In this document: positions 20,223-29,102 of the stretch, piece by piece | Layout: every line of letters starts with the position of its first letter | How positions within the stretch are numbered: the stretch's first letter is position 1 | Assembly: GCA_964566425.1 (NCBI GenBank) | Contig: CAZMIL010000006.1 | Coordinates: forward strand, 1-38,481 | Direction of reading: 5' to 3' | DNA: 38,481 nucleotides | From: CAZMIL01 sp964566425 | Lineage (GTDB): Bacteria; Patescibacteriota; Microgenomatia; UBA1406; GWC2-37-13 | The notes under the pieces: generated by a model | What the model was told of the DNA's origin: nothing | Seen by the model: the letters and a program-made list of their open reading frames with translations, nothing else | Databases searched by the model: none | Translations under genes and position numbers: made by a program

Positions 20223-20645
20223 TTAATCGGCAGTAATCGTATTTAAGATACGCAAAAATATTTTCTTGTCATTTAAAGTCAGCTTAGATAAAAGCCTGCC
20301 AAAAATCAAGACGCGCATTTTGTTCGCTTTTAGCAAAAAACTTCTTCCGTTAGAAGTCAAATAAACTCTGACAAGTCGACGATCATTTTTATCTTCGCGC
20401 CGAACCGCTAATTTGCTTTGTACAAGCTTATCAACCAAAACGGTCGCAGTGGGAATAGTAACTTGGAAAAAAGTTGCGACCTCGTTAATTTGCGCCCCGG
20501 GATTTTCAGTCAGGAAAAATAGAGCACGACCTTGAGCTAAAGATAGATTGAGCATTTTTTCGCTCATTCTAACTTGTTTGTTGATCGCGCGGGCTAAACG
20601 AAAATGGGCTTCAAGAAGGTCTCGATCAAGCGCATTTGCAAGCAT
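20223..20645 (-). CDS. MarR family transcriptional regulator
   Basis: 140 aa winged-helix repressor. The DNA-reading region is QINEVATFFQVTIPTATVLV near residues 53-72, followed by the wing RREDKNDRRLVRVYLTSNG, whose D-x-R-R motif is diagnostic for MarR. First gene of the marR-adaptor-ATPase-permease operon, so it likely represses its own exporter and releases on binding a small ligand. Two copies of a CTAAATATTTAG-type palindrome flank its promoter and start codon. Confidence 0.94.
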   Translation of the reverse strand: MLANALDRDLLEAHFRLARAINKQVRMSEKMLNLSLAQGRALFFLTENPGAQINEVATFFQVTIPTATVLVDKLVQSKLAVRREDKNDRRLVRVYLTSNGRSFLLKANKMRVLIFGRLLSKLTLNDKKIFLRILNTITAD

Positions 20646-20692
20646 AAATATTTAGTTTATTTAACTACTAGTTAGTATAACTAAATATTTAG
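20644..20692. promoter_or_regulatory. paired MarR operator candidates
   Basis: A perfect 12-bp palindrome CTAAATATTTAG (20681-20692) fills the spacer between the -35 and -10 of the marR promoter. A second copy with 11 of 12 bases (20644-20655) overlaps the start codon. Their centres are 37 bp apart. This is the layout expected for autorepression. Confidence 0.65.
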
Positions 20693-20702
20693 CCTTTGTC
20701 AA
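20674..20702 (-). promoter_or_regulatory. promoter of the marR-exporter operon
   Basis: Minus strand TTGACA (20702 to 20697), a 17-nt spacer and TATACT (20679 to 20674). The transcript should start near 20667 with a leader of about 21 nt and no Shine-Dalgarno. Confidence 0.8.
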
Positions 20703-20714
20703 GGGTCAGAAGAA

Positions 20715-21854
20715 TTAAAGGAACGGCTTCCAGTTGGCTACCGGCATAACATTGGAAAGAATGAAGTTTAAAGCATATAAGTAGATTCCCGGAAGTACAA
20801 TGATCAAAGCATAACCAAATTTTCTGGAGGTAAAAAATTTATCAAAGGCGATAACGGCCAGCGGCCATAATGGTAATCCGTAACGAGCGATATCACGATG
20901 TTGAACAAAAAGCAAAGCGACAAAATAGACTATAGCAAAATAGTATAAACTGCGATATTTTAGATCTCGCAAATAAAATAGACTCAAAGCATAAATAAAG
21001 AAATAGAAAACAATATCCTCAAGCCATGCAGATCTCACCCACTTGGCTAAAGCATTGAAAGCCGCAAAAGGATACAGGATCGGGTGCAAATCACCACCGC
21101 CGTTGAAATAAGCAAAAAAATCTCCATATTGTTTCCAATATAGCAGGAAGACTAAGAATAACCCGAGTGGAATTAGACAAATTGCCAAATAATTCTGCCA
21201 TTCAAATTTTTTACTGCGAACGTATTTTTCCAAAAAGGTTAGGGCGTAGCCTGCGAATAATAAAACTCCGGGAGTTCTCGTCATCACTGCCAATCCGCCA
21301 AATACACCTGCCCACCAAAACTTTTCTTGTTCAAAAAAGAAGAGAGAAAGAAGGATAAGTAAAATGAAGAGGCTCTCGGGGGCGCCGACTGATCTGACGA
21401 TATAAAACCTCGGGAGGAACATGAAGACAGTCGTCAATAGTAATGGGTTTCTACTTAATTTCAAACGTTTGAGAAAATAATAAAAAAATAAACCGAGGAT
21501 GACTGTAAAGAAAAGATTGACTGTAATCATAGATTTGAGATAACCGAGAGCCGGCCCCAACAAAGCAATAAAAGCCGGATAAAGTGGTAAATGAGCAGCA
21601 AAATATTTCGGCGGCAAGGGCAACTCCAAACCTATCTTTTGAATTGCTAATGGAGAATAGGCTGTTTTGGCAGGGATAATATATAGTGGTCCGTCATAAT
21701 TGCGATAGATATATTGCATATTAGAGTCAAAGATCTTTAGACCCAACCAATCCCCTGCCCTCAACAGAAAAGGCAAGTAAAGCAAAAAGGAAGAAAAAAG
21801 GATAATAAAAATGATCAGCAGCTGAGAGGCGAATTTATTGTATAATTTGAGCAT
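20715..21854 (-). CDS. polytopic GT-C-type glycosyltransferase, PIG-V-like
   Basis: 379 aa, about nine to ten membrane segments. The first external loop carries YRNYDGPLYIIPAKTAY near residues 50-66, with an Asp-Gly placed like the catalytic aspartate of PIG-V/GT-C mannosyltransferases. AVMTRTPGVLLFAGY near 189-203 and QHRDIARYGLPLWPL near 318-332 are also like that group, which transfers a sugar from a polyprenyl-phosphate donor. Exact sugar and acceptor are unknown. It is divergent from the next gene and faces the marR operon promoter with its 3' end. Confidence 0.75.
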   Translation of the reverse strand: MLKLYNKFASQLLIIFIILFSSFLLYLPFLLRAGDWLGLKIFDSNMQYIYRNYDGPLYIIPAKTAYSPLAIQKIGLELPLPPKYFAAHLPLYPAFIALLGPALGYLKSMITVNLFFTVILGLFFYYFLKRLKLSRNPLLLTTVFMFLPRFYIVRSVGAPESLFILLILLSLFFFEQEKFWWAGVFGGLAVMTRTPGVLLFAGYALTFLEKYVRSKKFEWQNYLAICLIPLGLFLVFLLYWKQYGDFFAYFNGGGDLHPILYPFAAFNALAKWVRSAWLEDIVFYFFIYALSLFYLRDLKYRSLYYFAIVYFVALLFVQHRDIARYGLPLWPLAVIAFDKFFTSRKFGYALIIVLPGIYLYALNFILSNVMPVANWKPFL

Positions 21855-21882
21855 AAATCTCTTACTACTATTTTAACAGACG

Positions 21883-23334
21883 ATGTTAAAAAAATTGGCT
21901 AAGCTTGCGCAAGATAGATATCTCCTTGCCGCTTTCTTGATTTTCCTTAGCGGTTTATTCTTGCGGTTTTATCGTTTGAATGGTTTCGTGACGTTTTTAG
22001 GCGATCAAGGTCGTGACGCCATCATTATTAAACAAATAGTCACTGGTGAACATTATCCCGCAATCGGCCCCCCAACCTCTGTAGGCCAAGTCTATCTCGG
22101 TCCTTTTTATTACTATTTTATTGCGCCTTGGCTCTGGCTTTTCCGTTTTGAGCCCATCGGACTGGCAGTAGGCGTTGCTGTGTTTTCTACTCTCTATATT
22201 TTGATTAACTATTTTGTCGTTAAAGATCTATTTAACAAACGAGTCGCTTTACTCTCTTCTTTCCTGATTGCTTTTTCGATAGTTTTAATTGATCTCTCGC
22301 GTTTCTCTTGGAATCCCAATCTTTTGCCATTATTTACTTTATTGACTGTTTATTTTTTTATCAAAGCATTTCAAAAATTAGATTGGCGACTATTCGCGCT
22401 CGCCGGCGCTTTTCTCTCTTTTTCCATTCAACTTCACTATCTCGGACTCTTTCTCATTCCGGCAGTAGTAATTTTTACCTTGATTCAATTATTCGAACAA
22501 AAAAAATATTTAATGAAGTTAATTATCGGAGGAGTAGTTTCGTTGCTTTCTTTTTTTATTTTCTCATCTCCTTTACTAGTTTTTGATTTACGCCATAATT
22601 GGCTCAACACTAGAAATTTCCTTAATCTATTCAAGGCTTCCGGAGCAATTTCGTCAAACAAACTCACTAATTTCTTCAACTCTTTTGTTGCCTTAAATAA
22701 ATTTTCTTTCAATAGCGACTTCAGTTTCATTCTCTCTACGCTTATTCTGTTTCTTTTTGTTCTCTCTTTCCTCTTTATTTTACGCAAAAAAAATAATCTC
22801 CGCAGTCTTTTACTCTTTTTTCTGCTTACGGTTTTTGGTGTTTCTCTCTATTTGACTTTTAACTACCCTCATTACTTTGCGATTATTTATCCTCTTTATT
22901 ACGTCCTGCTCGCCTATTTTTTGAGTCTTTTTTCATCATTTTTGGGGAAAATTCTCGTCGGTCTATTTTTACTAGTTTTTGTAGTCCTTAATTACCAAAG
23001 TTATTATTTCCTGACCAATCCGCCGAATAATCAAATCGAGCTGGCAAAAAACATTTCACGTATCATTTATGACAATCAGTCAAAAAAACTCTTTAGATTA
23101 ACGGCTTTGCCGCAACAATACAACGATTACACCTATCGCTACTTCCTCGATTTGTGGGGAAAGCCGGCAATCGATAAAGGCGGTCTGGAACGTACCTCCA
23201 ATCTGTTTGTTGTTTGTGACGAAAAGTGCAAACCTATTGGTGACCCGCAGTGGGATATAGCTTATTTTGCACCGAGAAAAATTGATAAAATGTGGACTAT
23301 TGATGGCTTAAAAATTTACAAATTGAGCAGATGA
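21883..23334 (+). CDS. GT-C (ArnT/PMT-like) glycosyltransferase, DQ paralogue 1
   Basis: 483 aa, about eleven to twelve membrane segments and a soluble C-terminal tail of about 100 residues. The first loop has FLGDQGRDAIIIK with D41-Q42, then IGP (61-63) and YLGP (71-74) before helix 2. A later loop has FDLRHNWLN. The same three marks occur in the genes at 25571 and 35856, so they form a paralogue set. Probable polyprenyl-phosphate-sugar dependent transferase acting on the outer face. The start codon follows a 28-bp divergent gap. The stop overlaps the next start (ATGA). Confidence 0.82.
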   Translation: MLKKLAKLAQDRYLLAAFLIFLSGLFLRFYRLNGFVTFLGDQGRDAIIIKQIVTGEHYPAIGPPTSVGQVYLGPFYYYFIAPWLWLFRFEPIGLAVGVAVFSTLYILINYFVVKDLFNKRVALLSSFLIAFSIVLIDLSRFSWNPNLLPLFTLLTVYFFIKAFQKLDWRLFALAGAFLSFSIQLHYLGLFLIPAVVIFTLIQLFEQKKYLMKLIIGGVVSLLSFFIFSSPLLVFDLRHNWLNTRNFLNLFKASGAISSNKLTNFFNSFVALNKFSFNSDFSFILSTLILFLFVLSFLFILRKKNNLRSLLLFFLLTVFGVSLYLTFNYPHYFAIIYPLYYVLLAYFLSLFSSFLGKILVGLFLLVFVVLNYQSYYFLTNPPNNQIELAKNISRIIYDNQSKKLFRLTALPQQYNDYTYRYFLDLWGKPAIDKGGLERTSNLFVVCDEKCKPIGDPQWDIAYFAPRKIDKMWTIDGLKIYKLSR

Positions 23335-24104
23335 GGAATTCGGGAATAAATAAAATTTCTTTGATTCTTCCCTGTTATAACGAAGAGGCTAATCTCCAAA
23401 AAGGGGTTTTGGATAAGATCGAAAACTTCGTTGGTATTGATCCGCGTTTTTTAGAAGTGTTAATCGTTGATGATGGCTCCGGTGATAAATCTAAACAAAT
23501 TATTAAGGAGAAATATCTTCCGCGATTTCCAAAATTTAAATTGATTGAAAATCGGCATATGGGAAAAGCTTTTGCAGTGATTACCGGTATCGAACAGGCT
23601 AAGGGAGATGTTGTAATCTTTTCCGATGTTGATTTAGCTACACCGATTGAAGAGGCCGAAAAATTGATCAGGCAAGCAGATGACGGATTTCCGATTGTCA
23701 TTGGTTCAAGAAAATCGCAACGGGAAGGAGCGCCGTTATCAAGAAAAATCATGGCTTTAGGCGGGATCGTTATTAGACGGTTGGTTATCGGTCTGAGAGG
23801 AATACATGACAGTCAATGCGGGTTCAAGTTGTTTGATAAAAAAATAGCCAAAGAAATCATCAAGCAACTGCAAGTCTATAACAACCATCAAATCGTCTAT
23901 GGACCATCTGTTAGTGCGGGATTTGATATAGAATTTTTATTTGTCGCACAAAAATTGGGATTTAAAATCAAGGAAATTCCTGTCACTTGGAAACACGTGG
24001 AAACTCGCCGTGTCAATTTTTTTAAGGATTCTTGGCAAGCGCTGAAAGATATTTTAAAAATCAGATATTTTGCCCTCCAAGGTAAATATGACAAAAAGGA
24101 ATAA
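23331..24104 (+). CDS. GT2 glycosyltransferase, ALG5/DPM1-like
   Basis: 257 aa GT-A fold enzyme, with no membrane segment. ISLILPCYNEEANLQKGVLD near residues 8-27, VDDGSGDKSKQII near 48, then FSDVDLATP with the metal-binding aspartates near 97-105, VIGSRKSQREG near 121, and HDSQCGFKLF near 160. This pattern is that of enzymes that make polyprenyl-phosphate-glucose or -mannose from a nucleotide sugar. Such a product is the donor that GT-C enzymes need, and two GT-C genes flank it with overlaps, so it likely supplies them. Confidence 0.88.
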   Translation: MRNSGINKISLILPCYNEEANLQKGVLDKIENFVGIDPRFLEVLIVDDGSGDKSKQIIKEKYLPRFPKFKLIENRHMGKAFAVITGIEQAKGDVVIFSDVDLATPIEEAEKLIRQADDGFPIVIGSRKSQREGAPLSRKIMALGGIVIRRLVIGLRGIHDSQCGFKLFDKKIAKEIIKQLQVYNNHQIVYGPSVSAGFDIEFLFVAQKLGFKIKEIPVTWKHVETRRVNFFKDSWQALKDILKIRYFALQGKYDKKE

Positions 24105-25584
24105 TTGGATCTTGCCGATGATTGTCTTCGCTTTTATTTTCATCGGTCTGATAGTTAGAAACATAAAATTTGCCTCACAACCGTTCTCTGATTGGGATGA
24201 GGCACTATATGCCCAACCGGCTGTAGAAATGCTTCAAAACAAAACTTTGGTTACGACCTTTAATGGCCGCATCTGGTTAGATAAACCCCCTTTAGTTCAC
24301 GCCTTGGTTGCAAGCACTTTCTTACTATTTGGCCAATCTGAATTTTGGGCGCGTTTGCTGATGGTTTTATTAGCTTTTGCCTTATTGTTGCTCTTATATT
24401 TCCTAGCACGCAAAGTATTGAATAATTTTTTCAATCCCCATTTAAGCAAACTTCCTCCATGGCAACGCGAACTCCTTTATCTCTTGCCCATCTTAATAGT
24501 TAGTAGCTCCAGTATCTTTTTGGAAAAAGCAATTTTTCTCAACACCGATCTAATTGTTGCTGTCTCTTGGTTAGGTTACTTTTTGTTTGTCGAAAATTAT
24601 TGGCTTAAACTTTTCTTCTTACTCATTGGGGTTTTCTCAAAATCGGTTTTTGGCTTCTATTCTCTGATTTATGATCTTATCTCAATAAAGAAAAAGTATC
24701 TTACTAAACAAAACCTCTTAAAGGCATTATTATTAGTGGTTCTAAGTTTCTCCTGGTATGCCTATAGCTATCTTCGTTTCGGTAACTATTTTATTCGCGA
24801 CCACTTTCTGGATCAAATCTTTAAGAGAGTTGTTGTCCCGATTGAACTTCACTTTGGGAACAAGTTCTACTATTTTGAATATTTATGGAGAGATTTAAAT
24901 TGGCTCAACCTTTTAATTATCATCGGCTATGTCCTCTTGCTCATTGATTTTTATAAATTGTTTAGACGAAAAGGTTTGAAACTAAGAGAAGATACTCATT
25001 GGTGGTCATTTGTTGTTCTCCTTGCGCCTCTTCCTTTTTTTGTTTTCTTGACAGTGATTAAAACCAAACTCTATTGGTATCTGATGATGATTATTCCGCT
25101 TATTGCTCTGGTGGTTCCCTACCTGGCGATGAAAATTAATAAGGCCTGGGCGCAACTGGGATTGTTCTTAATAGTTTTGGGATATTTTCTTTACCAATTT
25201 CTTCCTCAAACTTTTTGGTTGCAGACAAATGTAATCATTGCTGATAAAATTACGGTTGCCCGATGCCTTAGTCAAAAACGGGGAAAGTCCTTGGCATTTT
25301 TGCCCGAGCCACAAGAGAGAAAAAATCAAAATTTTCTCGAAGCGTCTCATTACCAAACCATTACCTCTTTTCTCTATGGCGGCTCCCCGGCTTTTGTCTT
25401 TTATGTCCAAAAAAGAGTGGATTTTTATTATAAACCGGATCAGTTTATAATCAACAGCGCTCGTTATCCGGAAGTAGTTATCTCTGCTCAAGACTTAAAA
25501 AGCAATAGTAAACTTGCAACGGTTATTGACAGCAGAAAAATCAGTTGCCGCTCCGGAGATTGGTTAAGTTATGAAAAAAATTAA
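24088..25584 (+). CDS. GT-C (ArnT/GT39-like) glycosyltransferase
   Basis: 498 aa, about ten to twelve membrane segments. Closest of the locus to classical ArnT/PMT: SDWDEALYAQPAVEML near residues 34-49 with the catalytic-type D37-E38 pair, and GRIWLDKPPLVHAL near 60-73. The C-terminal 100 residues are soluble. Known role: transfer of a sugar from a polyprenyl-phosphate donor to a lipid or protein acceptor. The ATG at 24088 was preferred to a TTG at 24070 since it has an AAGG five bases upstream; it overlaps the GT2 gene by 17 nt and the next gene by 14 nt. Confidence 0.85.
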   Translation: MTKRNNWILPMIVFAFIFIGLIVRNIKFASQPFSDWDEALYAQPAVEMLQNKTLVTTFNGRIWLDKPPLVHALVASTFLLFGQSEFWARLLMVLLAFALLLLLYFLARKVLNNFFNPHLSKLPPWQRELLYLLPILIVSSSSIFLEKAIFLNTDLIVAVSWLGYFLFVENYWLKLFFLLIGVFSKSVFGFYSLIYDLISIKKKYLTKQNLLKALLLVVLSFSWYAYSYLRFGNYFIRDHFLDQIFKRVVVPIELHFGNKFYYFEYLWRDLNWLNLLIIIGYVLLLIDFYKLFRRKGLKLREDTHWWSFVVLLAPLPFFVFLTVIKTKLYWYLMMIIPLIALVVPYLAMKINKAWAQLGLFLIVLGYFLYQFLPQTFWLQTNVIIADKITVARCLSQKRGKSLAFLPEPQERKNQNFLEASHYQTITSFLYGGSPAFVFYVQKRVDFYYKPDQFIINSARYPEVVISAQDLKSNSKLATVIDSRKISCRSGDWLSYEKN

Positions 25585-26833
25585 AACAGAAATAATTTTA
25601 TTAACGGTTATTGTCTTGCTTTTTGTTGCCGTTCGTTCAATTAACTACCTCTATTATCTCAATTGGTCCTCCGATCAAGCAACTTGGGGTAGAGAAATTT
25701 TGACCATGTTAAAGACCAAGAAATTAACTTTGATCGGCCCGAGAATTTCGATCAATCTTCAAGGACGATTTGTTTTCCAAGGACCATTGATTTATTATTT
25801 TTTTCTCCTTTTTCTTTGGCTGGGACATTGGGACCCAGCTATCGCTTCTTATCTTTTTACTTTATGGAGCGCACTAATGGTTTTCCCACTCTATTACGGC
25901 GTAAAAAATTTGATTAGTAAAAAAACCGCCTGGATAGCCGTGATAATTTATTCTTTCCTTCCCTATTATCTTGAATACACGCGATTTTTATGGAATACGA
26001 CCCTGCAACTCAGTCTCCTCCCGTTGTTAATTCTGTTCATGGGTTTATATAGACAAAAGAAAACCTGGCCATATTTCTTGCTGGTTTCGATCATGACTGG
26101 AATCTTGTTGCAATTTCATTATCAATTTGCAATCGTTATTCTGGGCATCTTTATTTATTATTTCTTAGTTAAAAGGCTTCACCCTAAAAATATTTTGCTG
26201 TTTGTTTCAGGGTTGTTAATCGGTTTTTCACCCCTAATCCTATTCGAATTAAAGCACCAATTTTATAATCTTCAAACCATAATTTTATTCTTTAGAAATT
26301 GGAACACCTTGGATAGACCAGGTGGATTGGTTGAGCCGCATTACTTTCTGTCGATTACACTTATGTCGCTGATTGCATTTCTAGGTTTGTTTGCTAAATG
26401 GATTAATAAAATACGAAATTCAGTGCTCGTTTTTTTGGCTGCTCTACTCTTTGTTTACTCTTTGTTAGTACATCTCCCCAAACCTGTACATGCATATTGG
26501 GCTCCGACAACGCCCTGGAATTATTTGACAGAGGTCAAAGTTTACAACCTTGTCCGCTCGACTAAGTTGACTAAAAATTTCAATGTAGCTAATACCGCCT
26601 CTTATGATACGAAGTATGAAACTCTCAAGTACTTCCTCTACCGTGACGGCTATCAAATCGATTACGACGATTATTATCGCAACAGATATCTGTTTGTAGT
26701 TACTGAGGGCAATAATTATCAAGACGCAACAGCTTATGAAGTTGCTTTCTTTAAACCCCGGAAGATTTTGAAAGGTTGGCCACTCAATGAGAAATTCCAA
26801 TTGTTACTTTTGGAAAGGTTGCCAAGTAATTGA
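25571..26833 (+). CDS. GT-C glycosyltransferase, DQ paralogue 2
   Basis: 420 aa, about ten membrane segments. NWSSDQATWGRE near residues 31-42 holds D35-Q36, followed by LIGP (54-57) and FQGP (69-72), spaced much as in the genes at 21883 and 35856. The shared later loop is FELKHQFYN. The C-terminal part is shorter and carries FFKPRKI, similar to YFAPRKI in paralogue 1. Function as inferred for that set. Overlaps both neighbours and belongs to the 21883-27579 operon. Confidence 0.82.
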   Translation: MKKIKTEIILLTVIVLLFVAVRSINYLYYLNWSSDQATWGREILTMLKTKKLTLIGPRISINLQGRFVFQGPLIYYFFLLFLWLGHWDPAIASYLFTLWSALMVFPLYYGVKNLISKKTAWIAVIIYSFLPYYLEYTRFLWNTTLQLSLLPLLILFMGLYRQKKTWPYFLLVSIMTGILLQFHYQFAIVILGIFIYYFLVKRLHPKNILLFVSGLLIGFSPLILFELKHQFYNLQTIILFFRNWNTLDRPGGLVEPHYFLSITLMSLIAFLGLFAKWINKIRNSVLVFLAALLFVYSLLVHLPKPVHAYWAPTTPWNYLTEVKVYNLVRSTKLTKNFNVANTASYDTKYETLKYFLYRDGYQIDYDDYYRNRYLFVVTEGNNYQDATAYEVAFFKPRKILKGWPLNEKFQLLLLERLPSN

Positions 26834-26838
26834 TATCT

Positions 26839-27579
26839 ATGAGAGAGCAAAAAGTAGTCGTTGTCCTACCTGCTTACAATGCTGCCCAAACCTTGGCTAA
26901 AACATATGCCGATATTCCCACAATCTATCAAAAAAATGTTTTGTTGGTAGATGATTCTAGTCGCGATGAAACACTTGCAGTTGCGAAAAGACTACATATC
27001 AAAACGATCCAACATAAACAAAATCTCGGCTATGGGGGCAATCAAAAAACTTGTTATCTTAATGCTCTCAAAATGAGGGCCGCAATTGTGGTAATGATTC
27101 ATCCAGATTATCAATATGATCCCAAACTCATCCCGGCAATGGTAGAAATGCTCAAAAGTGGCAACTACGATGTCATTCTAGGCTCAAGAATCATTGATGG
27201 AAACGCCATGCGAGGCGGCATGCCCTTTTATAAATATTTTTCCAATCGTTTCCTGACTCTTTTTGAAAACATTTGCACCGGCGCCAAAATCAGTGAATAT
27301 CATACTGGCTTGAGAGCCTATAAGGCCGATGTCTTAACTAATATCCCCTGGCAAAAAAATTCAAACGATTTTGTTTTTGATAACCAAATTCTTCTTCAGG
27401 TGTTGGCTCGAGGATATCGAATTGGAGAAATAAGCTGTCCTGCTAAATATTTTCGAGAGGCCTCTTCAATAAATTTCTTAAGAAGCTCCATTTATGGCTT
27501 AGGTTGCATCTATTGGAGTTTAATTTTCCTTTTGGGACGGTTAAAAATCTCTAAAAATAAATTAATTTTTGGTTTATAA
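26839..27579 (+). CDS. GT2 family glycosyltransferase
   Basis: 246 aa, GT-A fold. VVVVLPAYNAAQTLAKTY near residues 6-23, LLVDDSSRDET near 38, NLGYGGNQKTCY near 63, then HPDYQYDP in the position of the DxD metal site, LGSRIIDGNAMRGG near 115, and HTGLRAYKADVL near 156. It matches the dolichyl-phosphate mannose synthase-like GT2 group without a membrane anchor. The ATG at 26839 is preferred over a TTG nine bases upstream. A second possible donor-lipid synthase in the locus, with GT-C genes on both sides. Confidence 0.85.
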   Translation: MREQKVVVVLPAYNAAQTLAKTYADIPTIYQKNVLLVDDSSRDETLAVAKRLHIKTIQHKQNLGYGGNQKTCYLNALKMRAAIVVMIHPDYQYDPKLIPAMVEMLKSGNYDVILGSRIIDGNAMRGGMPFYKYFSNRFLTLFENICTGAKISEYHTGLRAYKADVLTNIPWQKNSNDFVFDNQILLQVLARGYRIGEISCPAKYFREASSINFLRSSIYGLGCIYWSLIFLLGRLKISKNKLIFGL

Positions 27580-27580
27580 T
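27575..27580 (+). promoter_or_regulatory. -10 box inside the preceding stop codon, leaderless
   Basis: TATAAT overlaps the TAA stop (27577-27579) of the GT2 gene and ends 7 nt before the ATG at 27588. Confidence 0.55.
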
Positions 27581-27587
27581 AATCCAG

Positions 27588-29102
27588 ATGTTTGATTTGC
27601 AGAAAATTGTGGCCTGGTTCAAGAAAAATTTTTCGGCAAAAGATTGGTGGTTAATCGTTGGACTAGTTCTTCTTTACTTTTTGACCCGCCTCGTTAATCT
27701 TGACAGATTCCCTATTTTCTCCGATGAAGGAATCTATATCCGTTGGGCAAAAATTGCCTGGCATGATGCAAGCTGGAGGTTTATATCGCTAACAGATGGT
27801 AAACAACCGTTACAAACATGGGGGACAATTCCTTTTCTCAAACTTTTTCCAGATAACGCCCTTTTGGCCGGAAGGTTGTTCGCGGTTTCTACAGGCTTGT
27901 TTGCACTCTTGGGTCTGTTTGCTCTACTCTATCAACTTTTTGACAAAAAAAGCGCTTATTATGGAGCTTTACTTTATATTTTGACTCCCTATTTTCTTTT
28001 TTATGATCGCATGGCGTTGGTTGATTCAGGTGTCAACGCCGGCTTCATCTGGGTCTTTTTCTTTGCCATTTTAATGATCCGCACTTTGAGTTTGGACTAT
28101 GCCTTTATGTACGGCATCACCGGCGGAATCGCTTTGCTAGCAAAATCTTCAGTCCAAATGTTTATCGGCATGTCGGTTTTTGCTCCCATCCTTGCTTGGA
28201 AGAAGGATTTTAAACAGTCTAAATGGACAATGCTTAACTATCTTTCTCTCTATCTCCTCGGTGTAGTCCTTGCATTAGTCATCTATAACGTCCAGCGTCT
28301 CTCTCCTTTCTTACATTTTGTGGGGGAAAAAAATACCACTTTTGTGATGACTTTTCGTGAGTTTCTGCGTACTCCTCTTGCCTATTTTTTTGGCAACGCT
28401 GTTGCGGTCCCCCAATATCTGCTCTGGGAGGGAGCAGTAGTAATGCCGCTTCTGGGACTTGCCGGTCTTTATTCGTTATCCAAAAAAAACTTGCGACTAT
28501 TTGTCTATTTTCTGTTGTGGTTAATCCTACCATATCTTGCAGTTTCTCTTTTCCTCAAAATTCTCTTTCCGCGTTATATCATCTTTCTGGCAACTCTCTT
28601 CCTCATGCTTGCGGCTTATTTTCTTTCACGCGTTAAAAATAAAATCTACCTTTTGTCCATAATTGTGGTTTATCTAATTTCTGTTTCTTATTTTAATTAC
28701 ACTCTGCTTTTTGATTATAAAAATATTCCCTTCCCACCTGTTGACAGAGGACAATATATTGAAGCCTGGCCGGCCGGCTGGGGAATCAAAGAAATCGTTG
28801 ATTTCGCCCGAGCCAAATCACAACAAAAACCGGTGATTTTAATCGCTGAAGGAAATTTTGGAATGGCCGGTGATGTTTTGGACACTTTTCTTAAACCGCA
28901 AGATAAAATCAGCATTAAGGGATACTGGCCGCTTGATGAACCGAACCTGAGGGAAAATCAGAAATACTTGAAAAATAATTATATCTATGTAGTCTTATCA
29001 CATCGTGAACAAATTCCAATTTCTTGGCCGCTGAAATTGGTTAAGGAGTTTGATAAACCAGGAAATAGATCAAAAATCTTACTGTTTGAACTTACGCAAT
29101 AA
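27588..29102 (+). CDS. GT-C (GT39/PMT-like) glycosyltransferase
   Basis: 504 aa, about ten to twelve membrane segments with a soluble C-terminal region. The first loop has FPIFSDEGIYIRWAKIAWHD near residues 41-60, with the D46-E47 pair at the GT39 catalytic position, and then DGKQPLQTWGTIPF near 74-87 as in ArnT/PMT enzymes (KPPL region). FYDRMALVDSGV near 141-152 is the matching second loop. Likely uses a polyprenyl-phosphate sugar. It has its own -10 box. Its 3' end overlaps the 3' end of the convergent gene by 24 nt. Confidence 0.83.
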   Translation: MFDLQKIVAWFKKNFSAKDWWLIVGLVLLYFLTRLVNLDRFPIFSDEGIYIRWAKIAWHDASWRFISLTDGKQPLQTWGTIPFLKLFPDNALLAGRLFAVSTGLFALLGLFALLYQLFDKKSAYYGALLYILTPYFLFYDRMALVDSGVNAGFIWVFFFAILMIRTLSLDYAFMYGITGGIALLAKSSVQMFIGMSVFAPILAWKKDFKQSKWTMLNYLSLYLLGVVLALVIYNVQRLSPFLHFVGEKNTTFVMTFREFLRTPLAYFFGNAVAVPQYLLWEGAVVMPLLGLAGLYSLSKKNLRLFVYFLLWLILPYLAVSLFLKILFPRYIIFLATLFLMLAAYFLSRVKNKIYLLSIIVVYLISVSYFNYTLLFDYKNIPFPPVDRGQYIEAWPAGWGIKEIVDFARAKSQQKPVILIAEGNFGMAGDVLDTFLKPQDKISIKGYWPLDEPNLRENQKYLKNNYIYVVLSHREQIPISWPLKLVKEFDKPGNRSKILLFELTQ

